From NCBI GenBank assembly GCA_964398885.1, contig CAYNOU010000074.1:1-11430 (forward strand): 11,430 nucleotides of DNA. The letters run 5' to 3'. Source of the DNA: JAGMCF01 sp964398885. Lineage in GTDB: Bacteria > Cloacimonadota > Cloacimonadia > JGIOTU-2. Below, piece after piece: positions 1 through 6,676 of this stretch. The notes under the pieces are model-generated. The model was not told where the DNA came from. It saw only the letters and a list, made by a program, of their open reading frames with translations, and made no database searches. Made by a program: the position numbers and the translations under genes. How positions within the stretch are numbered: position 1 is the stretch's first letter; each line of letters starts with the position of its first letter.

Positions 1-837
1 AAACACTTTTGCACAACCCTTTGCCAGATTTCTTATTCTCTTAATATAAATTGCTCGTTCGGTAACACTAATTGCTCCACGCGCATCTAATAAATTAAAA
101 ATATGTGAACATTTCAGAAGATAATCGTATCCAGGATATATAAGTCCAATCTTTATTTGATGCTTAGCTTCATCTTCATATTTATCAAAACTTGTAAAAA
201 GCAACTCAAGATTTGCTGCATTGAAATTAAACTCAGAGAATTCTTTTTCATTTTGTGTATAAATCTCGCCATATTTCATATTCTCATTCCATTTAATATC
301 CTTGAAATCGTCTACTTGTTGAATATACATTGCAATTCTTTCAAGTCCGTATGTTAATTCAACAGGAATGGATTTTAGTTCAATGCCTGCAATTTGTTGA
401 AAATAGGTAAATTGTGATATTTCCATCCCATCCAGCCAGACTTCCCAGCCGAGTCCTACTGCACCAAGAGTTGGTGACTCCCAATCATCTTCTACAAACC
501 GTATATCATGTTCTTTGATTGGTGTTCCGATTGCTTCTAAACTTTTTAAATACAATTCCTGAATGTCACTCGGAGATGGTTTAATCAATACTTGAAACTG
601 ATAGTAGTGCTGCAATCTGTTAGGATTCTCTCCATAGCGTCCATCTTTAGGCCGTCTGGATGGTTGGACATAAGCCACCTTTATTGGATGATCTGACAAA
701 GAACCAAAAAATGTTGCAGGATGAAATGTTCCAGCACCCATTTCAACATCATAGGGTTGACGAATAATATACCCATTTTCAGCCCAAAATTTTTGTAAAC
801 TGAATATGATTTGTTGGAATGATAATTTATTTTGCAT
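1..837 (-). CDS. glyQ: Glycyl-tRNA synthetase alpha subunit (partial, 3' end beyond window)
   Basis: This is the catalytic alpha chain of the alpha2-beta2 type glycyl-tRNA synthetase, which charges tRNA-Gly in the cytoplasm together with GlyS. Reading from an ATG at 837 down to base 1 gives 279 uninterrupted codons beginning MQNKLSFQQIIFSLQKFW. Family hallmarks are plain: GAGTFHPATF, YVQPSRRPKDGRYGENPNRL, QHYYQFQVLIKPSP, EDDWESPTLGAVGLGWEVW, DGMEISQFTYFQQ and ELTYGLERIAMYIQ. GlyQ proteins are usually about 290-305 residues, so only some 10-25 residues are missing, unless this is a glyQ-glyS fusion, which cannot be seen here. A weak AGG-containing ribosome site lies about 10 bases upstream. 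It lies downstream of the TPR lipoprotein gene on the same strand, with a 289-base gap, so it may have its own promoter. glyS would be expected just beyond the left edge. Confidence 0.96.
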   Translation of the reverse strand, partial: MQNKLSFQQIIFSLQKFWAENGYIIRQPYDVEMGAGTFHPATFFGSLSDHPIKVAYVQPSRRPKDGRYGENPNRLQHYYQFQVLIKPSPSDIQELYLKSLEAIGTPIKEHDIRFVEDDWESPTLGAVGLGWEVWLDGMEISQFTYFQQIAGIELKSIPVELTYGLERIAMYIQQVDDFKDIKWNENMKYGEIYTQNEKEFSEFNFNAANLELLFTSFDKYEDEAKHQIKIGLIYPGYDYLLKCSHIFNLLDARGAISVTERAIYIKRIRNLAKGCAKVF

Positions 838-1126
838 TATAAAATAACCTGTTGCTAATGTGTTGGCAAAGAATTAACCACCTGTCTTTGCCAAGGCTAT
901 GCCAGGCAGGCAGAGAATACCGAGAACAACCAAAAATATAAATATGTCAGGATTTTAAAATCACGGAACTATTAATGAGTCTGTTGATTAACTCAATTTT
1001 TTCAAGAAATTTACTGAATTTCGGAAGTCTTTTATGTATCCTCAAGTGGAGTTTGTGCTTGTATGGCGATTTATGGACTTCAAAAATAAATCACCAAATC
1101 TCCAAATCATTAAATCAACAAATTCA
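838..1126. other. Intergenic spacer between TPR gene and glyQ
   Basis: No convincing gene is seen here on either strand. The spacer holds a GC-rich imperfect palindrome near the glyQ side (881-913) and a second hairpin (arms 1064-1074 and 1086-1096, 10 of 11 pairs matching) that lacks a T-run on either side. The bases next to the TPR stop codon are a low-complexity series of AAATC-like units. I could not place a clear promoter for glyQ. Confidence 0.6.
881..913. repeat. GC-rich imperfect palindrome (REP-like)
   Basis: Bases 882-887 pair with 908-913 (one G-T pair), and after a two-base bulge 890-892 pair with 905-907. Inside that loop GGC (895-897) can pair with GCC (901-903). The CAGGCAGGCAG character stands out in an otherwise AT-rich spacer, as dispersed palindromic repeats often do. 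There is only one copy in the window, so calling it a repeat family is inference. It could instead be a hairpin in the glyQ leader. Confidence 0.4.
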
Positions 1127-2746
1127 TTAATCTTCCCAAAATGTATCAATCTTGGTTTCTTCAATAAGAAGTTCAACGGTTGCTAATTTTTCCTTCAATC
1201 TCTCTTTCATAAAATAATTTGTAGATAATGTGTTGGCTTTGACATAATAATTCTTTGCTGAAACAAAGAATGCTTGTGACTGTTTTTGATGAAAGCTTCT
1301 TAATCTATTATTTTCAGCATATTCAGAGCTCAAATCGGGATCTTTAGCTTTCTCGTCATACTCAATGAATTTTTGATAATGACTATAACCTCTTTCATTA
1401 TCTATTTCAGCAAGGAGCATATAAGGTTCTGGTTTATCAGGAGCAATCTCAGCAGATTTTTGGGCATTTGCAATTGCTTTATCGTAATCCTTTATTTGCC
1501 TATAAATGTCTGATATTCTATTATATCCTACGGGAGAATCTGGTTCTAAACCAATATATTTCTTTAATGATTCCAGAGCATCATCAAATCTTTGTTGAGT
1601 AACATAAGCTGCTGCTAAATTTAGATATGGTGCAGTACGAGTAGAATCCTTTTTTAATATTTCTAAGTTTTGCTCTATACTCTCTTTTATCCGCCCTGTT
1701 TTTTGATAGGCAATAGCTAATTTTTTCGCAATTTCCCCTTCCTCTACATCTGCATCTAATACTCTCTTCAAATAAGTAATTGCCTTATCGTAAAAATTAT
1801 TATCAAAATATAAAATTCCTAGGGCTTGACATGCCTTAATACAAGTAGAATCTCTTTCAATCACAAATTTGAAGGCTTCAACTGCTCCCTCAAAATCATC
1901 TAATGATTGACAAATTTCACCAGCATAAAACATATAATTAATATTTCCAGTATCAATTTCAGCCAATCTTTTATATGTTTCTAAAGCCATTTCACAATCA
2001 CCATTAGTTTTATAAGTCCATGCTAATCCCTCAAGGGCTTCAATAAATTCCGGGTCAATATCTAATGCTTGTTTGTAGTAGGAAATTGCTGAGTCATAAT
2101 CCTCATCAATCGCTGATATACGTGCAAGATAGGCATATGCAGTCTTTTCATTGGGATTAAGATTAAGCACATCTAAAAATACTTTTTGGGCATCCTCATA
2201 CTGTTCAGAATTATAGAAATTGAGTGCAATATCCATTGCTTTAGTTTCTGCCAACCTTTTTAGTTCAATAGCCTTTTCCAAAATCAGATTAACTGATACA
2301 AGCCTTTTTTCCTTCTTCTTTTCAACCTGCAATCTTTCAAATTTGATATCTTCAGTTTGAGTATCTACAATAAAGAAACTAACATTAAACAATGTTGACC
2401 CAATCTGTGATACTTGCCCCCAAATATTAATATCTGTCTCGATTTCTTTTGCTAAATCTATAACAATTTCCTTATCCAATTCTTCTACTTTGATTTTACC
2501 AAGTGCTTTATTTGCATCCTTTGAGCCTATTACAACAACATTAGGAATTTTATCTGCCACTTCAGGAAAATCCTTTACAAGATATTTGCACATAGACTTA
2601 CTTTCTCTATCCAGGTGATGAAATCCCCATACAGCGATTTTTATGTTTGATTCATCAACTTCACCCTTTTTGGCTATGGCATTTTGCGAGCAAGATAAAA
2701 TTAGGGCAACAATTGTTATAAAAATTACATTGCTCAGTTTTGACAT
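1127..2746 (-). CDS. TPR-repeat lipoprotein with TolB/CsgG-like N-terminal domain
   Basis: The predicted product is a 539-residue exported lipoprotein. Residues 1-19 are a signal peptide ending in lipobox I-L-S-C (Cys19). Residues about 34-150 form an alpha/beta domain with an IKIAVWGF strand and an IWGQV turn near residues 108-112, followed by NVSFFIVDTQT. This is reminiscent of the TolB-N/CsgG-like periplasmic fold, though I would not assign a family firmly. From about residue 165 to 430 there are seven or more tetratricopeptide repeats (for example YDSAISYYKQALDIDP, YDKAITYLKRVLDAD), then a helical tail. TPR arrays usually scaffold protein complexes, so a role in envelope assembly is inference. 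The start at 2746 is chosen because AAGGAG (2760-2755) lies 8 bases upstream; in-frame ATG at 2752 is only 2 bases from it, and a longer frame to 2797 would spoil the signal peptide. Confidence 0.88.
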   Translation of the reverse strand: MSKLSNVIFITIVALILSCSQNAIAKKGEVDESNIKIAVWGFHHLDRESKSMCKYLVKDFPEVADKIPNVVVIGSKDANKALGKIKVEELDKEIVIDLAKEIETDINIWGQVSQIGSTLFNVSFFIVDTQTEDIKFERLQVEKKKEKRLVSVNLILEKAIELKRLAETKAMDIALNFYNSEQYEDAQKVFLDVLNLNPNEKTAYAYLARISAIDEDYDSAISYYKQALDIDPEFIEALEGLAWTYKTNGDCEMALETYKRLAEIDTGNINYMFYAGEICQSLDDFEGAVEAFKFVIERDSTCIKACQALGILYFDNNFYDKAITYLKRVLDADVEEGEIAKKLAIAYQKTGRIKESIEQNLEILKKDSTRTAPYLNLAAAYVTQQRFDDALESLKKYIGLEPDSPVGYNRISDIYRQIKDYDKAIANAQKSAEIAPDKPEPYMLLAEIDNERGYSHYQKFIEYDEKAKDPDLSSEYAENNRLRSFHQKQSQAFFVSAKNYYVKANTLSTNYFMKERLKEKLATVELLIEETKIDTFWED

Positions 2747-2754
2747 TTTCATGA

Positions 2755-2760
2755 CTCCTT
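2755..2760 (-). promoter_or_regulatory. Shine-Dalgarno site of the TPR lipoprotein gene
   Basis: AAGGAG on the minus strand lies 8 bases before the ATG at 2746 and only 2 bases before the alternative ATG at 2752. It therefore decides the start codon in favour of 2746 and places the signal peptide at the very N-terminus. Confidence 0.75.
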
Positions 2761-2886
2761 CTTTATCTGCCTTTGGGCAGATTAAGCACAAGACCACACG
2801 AAAAAGCTTTCTTCATAATAGAAAGAAATCTCAACTCTTTTTGTGCATTTCTATGGCTCATTTTTATTATTTTATTTTTTGTTAAC

Positions 2887-2914
2887 AATTTAAGATGTGG
2901 AAAATTTTAATCAA
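2887..2914 (-). promoter_or_regulatory. Possible promoter of the TPR lipoprotein gene
   Basis: On the minus strand TTGATT (2914-2909) and TAAATT (2892-2887) are separated by 16 bases, each matching four of six sigma-70 consensus positions. The context TTTCTTGA resembles the upstream boxes at 3374 and 6614. The implied leader of about 130 bases is long, and read-through from the tRNA pair is an alternative. Confidence 0.3.
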
Positions 2915-2986
2915 GAAATTTATAAAAATTATGAAAATTAAGTAATCGTTTATAAGGTTTTAATTAGATTTATATTAAAAATAAGA

Positions 2987-3061
2987 TGGCGACCCCAAGG
3001 GGAATTGAACCCCTGTTGCAGGAATGAAAATCCTGAGTCCTAACCCCTAGACGATGGGGTC
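2987..3061 (-). tRNA. tRNA-Glu (anticodon TTC)
   Basis: The minus strand folds into a complete cloverleaf. The acceptor stem GACCCCA (3061-3055) pairs with TGGGGTC (2997-2991), the discriminator is G, and CCA is encoded at 2989-2987. The anticodon stem CAGGA/TCCTG closes the loop TTTTCAT, giving anticodon TTC (bases 3028-3026). The T-arm is AGGGG-TTCAATT-CCCCT. It lies 93 bases downstream of tRNA-Lys and is probably cotranscribed with it. Confidence 0.97.
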
Positions 3062-3154
3062 GCAAAAGATATAGCCCTCGAAACACACGAAAAATATATG
3101 TCAACTTTATTAAATCTAAATAAAAGATTTTCGAATGTTTCGCGGGTTATTATA

Positions 3155-3229
3155 TGGTGAGCCAGGAAGGATTCGAACCTTCGACTCTCGCCTTAAAAGG
3201 GCGATACTCTACCACTGAGTTACTGGCCC
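3155..3229 (-). tRNA. tRNA-Lys (anticodon TTT)
   Basis: A full cloverleaf is present on the minus strand. The acceptor stem GGGCCAG (3229-3223) pairs with CTGGCTC (3165-3159) with one G-T pair, the discriminator is A, and CCA is encoded at 3157-3155. The anticodon stem TCGCC/GGCGA closes the loop CTTTTAA, giving anticodon TTT (3197-3195). The T-arm is GAAGG-TTCGAAT-CCTTC. It is the promoter-proximal gene of the tRNA pair. Confidence 0.97.
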
Positions 3230-3240
3230 GTTAAGGATAA

Positions 3241-3268
3241 ACACTATTTAGTAAGCATGTAGTGTCAA
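3241..3268 (-). promoter_or_regulatory. Promoter of the tRNA-Lys/tRNA-Glu unit
   Basis: The minus strand has a perfect TTGACA -35 box (3268-3263), a 16-base spacer and TAGTGT (3246-3241) as a weak -10 box. The mature tRNA-Lys 5' end is 11 bases past the -10 box, a spacing expected for a short precursor leader. The -35 is convincing, the -10 less so. Confidence 0.5.
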
Positions 3269-3380
3269 GGTAACACCACTTAACAAAGTTAGCCAAAACA
3301 GGATAACTTCTTTTATCGTTTTTTTTCTTGTCAAACTTTTTACAATTCACTTTTTATTTTTTATCAAACCAAAATTTTTC

Positions 3381-3410
3381 TTGACAAAAATTAAAAATTT
3401 AAGAATAAAT
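3381..3410 (+). promoter_or_regulatory. Promoter of the PD40 lipoprotein gene
   Basis: TTGACA at 3381-3386 is followed after 17-18 bases by AATAAA/ATAAAT (3404-3410). The expected transcription start is at about 3415-3418, almost on the ATG at 3419, so the mRNA would have almost no leader. The 13 bases ending in this -35 box are identical to those ending in the box upstream of alaS. Confidence 0.5.
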
Positions 3411-3418
3411 AAATTTAT

Positions 3419-4345
3419 ATGAAAAAAGTTTATATATATATAATTACTTTGTCCGTATTTCTATTAAGTGCATGTGGATGGGATGATGGTAATCATGCAG
3501 AACCTCCCACCACTGTCTATCCGCAGATCGATGATTGTCCCTGCTTCTCACCCGATGGAAATAGTATTGCTTACCACCATTACCATATGAAATATATTCT
3601 TTCGAGTGGTTCATATAATTATGATAGGGACTCTACCGGAATTTGGTTCGTTGATGCAGATGGTTCAAATCCTCGTATGTTTCTTAAAGGAGGAGATCTT
3701 CCAGACTGGTCTCCAGATGGAGAGTGGATCGCTTTTGTGGGTCCTGCAAAAAATATATGGAAGATCAAGTCAAATGGTGATAGCTTAACTCAACTTACAT
3801 CTGGACGAAGAACCTTTTTTCCAGATTGGTCACCTGACGGCGCTAAGATTGCCTATGACCAGAGTATTGCCACAGCAGGACATCCTTCTGGAATCTGGAT
3901 TATGAATGCGGATGGAAGTAATGACCACTGGGTCTTACGTGGTAACTTCCCAGAATGGTCAACTGATGGGACAAAGATTGTTTACATTGTTTACAATGGA
4001 ATTTATGTAGCTGACAGCAGTGGTGCTAATCAAAATCTTTTGTTATCAAATGATAGAGATAATAGATATCCTATCTGGTCAACAGATGGTTTAAAGATTG
4101 CTTTTTCTTCCCAGGCAATGGGAAAAGCTCCTCAGATATGGGTAATGGATGCTGATGGAAGTAATCCTCAGCAGTTAACAACAAAAGGTGGTATTACACC
4201 AGCCTGGTCCCCTTGTGAAGAAAAAATTGTCTACTCTCAGTATGATTGGAGAGTTTATAATCCACGCGAGAATGGAACTCTCTGGATTATGAACGCTGAT
4301 GGCACAAGTAAGTGTCAATTAACACTTGGCCCAAATGGGCAATAA
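3419..4345 (+). CDS. PD40/TolB-like beta-propeller lipoprotein
   Basis: The product is 308 residues with a lipoprotein signal peptide (MKKVYIYIITLSVFLLSAC; lipobox L-S-A-C, Cys19). The rest is a chain of five to six PD40-type propeller blades, each with a WSPDG- or WSTDG-like turn, a KIAY/KIVY/KIAF strand and a GIWIMNADGSN-type strand. This is the pattern of the TolB C-terminal propeller, but the TolB N-terminal domain is absent and the protein is shorter than TolB (about 430 residues), so it should not be called tolB. Such lipoproteins are envelope-anchored and usually bind proteins or peptides; the ligand here is unknown. The signal peptide fixes the start at 3419, although no Shine-Dalgarno sequence precedes it. 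It lies 35 bases upstream of the secreted protease gene and is likely cotranscribed with it. Confidence 0.88.
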   Translation: MKKVYIYIITLSVFLLSACGWDDGNHAEPPTTVYPQIDDCPCFSPDGNSIAYHHYHMKYILSSGSYNYDRDSTGIWFVDADGSNPRMFLKGGDLPDWSPDGEWIAFVGPAKNIWKIKSNGDSLTQLTSGRRTFFPDWSPDGAKIAYDQSIATAGHPSGIWIMNADGSNDHWVLRGNFPEWSTDGTKIVYIVYNGIYVADSSGANQNLLLSNDRDNRYPIWSTDGLKIAFSSQAMGKAPQIWVMDADGSNPQQLTTKGGITPAWSPCEEKIVYSQYDWRVYNPRENGTLWIMNADGTSKCQLTLGPNGQ

Positions 4346-4349
4346 TTAA

Positions 4350-4374
4350 TGGAGAATTATACTCTCCAGGGAGG
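4350..4374 (+). promoter_or_regulatory. Hairpin plus Shine-Dalgarno site before the S8 protease
   Basis: TGGAGA (4350-4355) pairs perfectly with TCTCCA (4363-4368) around a 7-base loop. It is followed at once by GGGAGG (4369-4374), which lies 6 bases from the ATG at 4381. The CTCC of the hairpin could alternatively pair with the GGAG of the ribosome site, so the element might tune translation or mark an mRNA boundary. The ribosome site is secure, the regulatory idea is not. Confidence 0.5.
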
Positions 4375-4380
4375 TAAAAA

Positions 4381-6476
4381 ATGACAACAACATTCAGAAA
4401 CTCGGTTATCATAATCATTATCTGTTGCTTATTTCCAGCTCTGTTATCCTTTGCTCTCACGCCCGAGGAGATTTATCGTGAGGTTATTATTGAAGTTAAA
4501 CCTGGAACATTTATATTTCCAGAAGGTGAAAATATTTCTACTTTAGCTGAAATACAGACTTCATCACCAATGCATTCAGTTCTTGAGAGTCATGATACTG
4601 AGTTAATTATCAAGGCTTTTCCGGAGTTTCAATTAGCAGATACTCTGGGAATTGTTGAGGAGACAGGTGATACTGTCAAACTGGCAAATATGTCTGAGGT
4701 TTATAAAATTCGGCTTACTTCTGCTGAAAAAGTCCAACCGGCTATCATTGAGCTGGATACTCTCTCTGAAGTAATATATGCAGAACCTAATTGTATGCCA
4801 GAACCATTAGCAGTTTATCCCAATGACCCTCATTTTCAAAATGGAGATCAATGGGGATTATGGAAATTATGGCCAGAGTGGTGGCACAGATGATGCAGAC
4901 ATTGATGCTCCTGAAGCATGGGGTATCTTCAAAGGCAGTTCAAATATAAAAATTGGCATCATTGATGGTGGTGTGGAAAACTGGCACGAAGATTTAAGTG
5001 GAAAAGTCTCTGGTGATACAGGTTGGGGCTGGAATGGTCATGGCTTCCATGTTGCAGGTATTGCTGCCGCAAATACTGATAATAGTGTTGGAATTGCTGG
5101 TGTTGACTGGGAATGCTATGATAAACTCTCAAAGGATTGATGGAGGCGATATACCCGATGCTTATGATGCGATTATGGATGCAGTTAATGCTGGTTGCCA
5201 TATTCTTAATAACAGTTGGAGGTTGGTAGATGGAAGTGGTAATCCTATGTATTCTACAACTATTAGACGGGCTTTTGCTAATGCCTACAAACTTAATAGA
5301 GTTGCAGTAGTTGCAATGGGTAATGAAGGTGATGATGTAACACAATATCCTGCTGGATTTGGACAGGGAATCATAGCAGTTGGTGCAACAGATAAATGGG
5401 ATGTGAAAGCAACCTTTTTTAGCACTGGAAATCATATAGATGTAGTTGCACCTGGTGTATGGATCTGGAGTTGTATACCTTACGGCACTTATTATGATGA
5501 TTGGTCTGGCACATCAATGGCAACTCCATTTGTTTCAGGTTTAGCTGGACTTCTAAAAGGATTTAGAAGTAACCTATACAACGACGATATAGAACAGATT
5601 ATCAATCTTTCGTCAAATAAGATCCGTACAGATTTATATGATTACGATGAAAATGGATGGAATGTTGAGGTTGGTTATGGTCGTATCAATGCTCATAAAG
5701 CACTTAAACTGATTCATTCTTCCATTGTTCCTGTTTATTCTCTTCACCACTGGGAAGCTAATGGCGGTACTGTAGTAAGTCAAGGTTCTGGTTACCAGAC
5801 TAGGACATTCTTTGGTGTTTCTGGTCTTGCTGATGGTACATATCTCGCAAAGTGGTATAAGGTTCAAAAGGATGTAACTTTTTCTGAAACATGTTCTTAT
5901 GTCCCACCATATGCATGGGGTAGAGGAGTGGCTACAAACGGATTCTCCTTTGCCAATCCTAACTATGGTATGGGATGGTGCAGAATAGTTCCAGAATCTT
6001 TAACATCTACATCTGCCACTCTTGAAACTTATGTGTATAAGGTTTATAATATCTGGGGACAATACATTGGTTGGTTCCCTACAACTGCTAGTAATGTGAC
6101 TTATGCTTACTCCGTTTTAGGAACTGAGGTAGTAAGTGATACAATTGGAACAGAAATACCTCAAACAAGGTCTATGGAAGAACAAGATGAACTTACCTAT
6201 GAACTTATGGAATGCTTTCCTAATCCATTTAACAACTATACTACTATTAAGTATCAACTTCCCGAAGATAGTTCAGAATTACTGAAAATTAAAATCTATA
6301 ATACCAAAGGTCAGCTAGTAAAGAAGTATGAAGTGTCAAGCCAAGATGGAACAAATGAAGTTATCTGGGATGGAAAAAATAGCAGAGGTAGAGATGCTCC
6401 TAATGGTATTTATTTGTATAGGCTTGAAACAGATAATTATAAATCTAAGGTCAAACGAATGCTAATCTTGAGATAG
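4381..6476 (+). pseudogene. Secreted subtilisin-family (S8) serine protease with sorting-type C-terminal domain; two frameshifts
   Basis: Removing one A from 4864-4866 and one G from 5109-5111 gives a 697-residue preproprotein. Residues 1-25 are a signal peptide (cleavage likely after SFA), about 26-145 an I9/fervidolysin-like propeptide ending YAEPN, and about 165-450 the S8 catalytic domain. All catalytic residues are encoded: Asp195 (GIIDGG), His220 (NGHGFHVAG), oxyanion Asn314 (GNEG) and Ser378 (SGTSMATP). A middle domain of unknown type follows. Residues about 606-697 are a FlgD-like/type IX-type sorting domain (CFPNPFN, IYNTKGQ, WDGKNSRG, GIYLYRL, RMLILR), suggesting export across the outer membrane and surface attachment or release. 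As written the frame goes 1, 2, 3 with TGA stops at 4891 and 5138, so no single frame yields an enzyme. Sequencing or assembly error, recent inactivation and recoding are all possible; intact motifs favour error or recent loss. Confidence 0.85.
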
Positions 6477-6511
6477 CGAATATAAAAACCTTGGTAGAGA
6501 GTAGACAATAC

Positions 6512-6542
6512 AAGCCTGAAGAGATGATTCTTCAGGCTTTTT
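6512..6542 (+). terminator. Intrinsic terminator after the S8 protease gene
   Basis: AAGCCTGAAGA (6512-6522) pairs perfectly over 11 bases with TCTTCAGGCTT (6529-6539) around a 6-base loop, and the T-run at 6538-6542 follows directly. It ends the PD40-protease unit 36 bases after the stop codon and separates it from alaS. Confidence 0.9.
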
Positions 6543-6620
6543 ATTTGCACTAAAATACAAATATTTTATGTACATCGCAATAATTACCAATTTAATCTAT
6601 CTCATAAAATTCCATTTTTC

Positions 6621-6649
6621 TTGACATCAAAAACGCTAAATTAGTTCTT
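6621..6649 (+). promoter_or_regulatory. Probable alaS promoter (clear -35 only)
   Basis: A perfect TTGACA (6621-6626) sits within the sequence ATTTTTCTTGACA, which also precedes the PD40 gene. No good TATAAT-like -10 box is visible at the usual distance (6644-6649 is GTTCTT; CTAAATTAG lies slightly nearer). The position between the terminator at 6512-6542 and alaS supports a promoter here. Confidence 0.45.
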
Positions 6650-6676
6650 CTTTATAAAGAAAGGACATTATTGCAT

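Noticed and set aside
157..357. Open frame on the plus strand of 66 codons
   Set aside because: It lies wholly inside glyQ on the opposite strand, has low-complexity hydrophobic content and no ribosome site.
1064..1096. Hairpin (10 of 11 pairs) as terminator of the TPR gene
   Set aside because: There is no T-run after the stem on either strand, so it does not meet the form of an intrinsic terminator.
4891..5140. Two TGA codons (4891, 5138) as possible recoded Trp, Gly or selenocysteine
   Set aside because: The protein homology continues in other frames before each TGA, not through it; no SECIS-like need is seen, and alaS ends in TGA.
4959..5435. Minus-strand open frame of 158 codons opposite the protease
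   Set aside because: It is the antisense of a conserved S8 catalytic domain and its translation resembles nothing; its length comes from the composition of the real gene.
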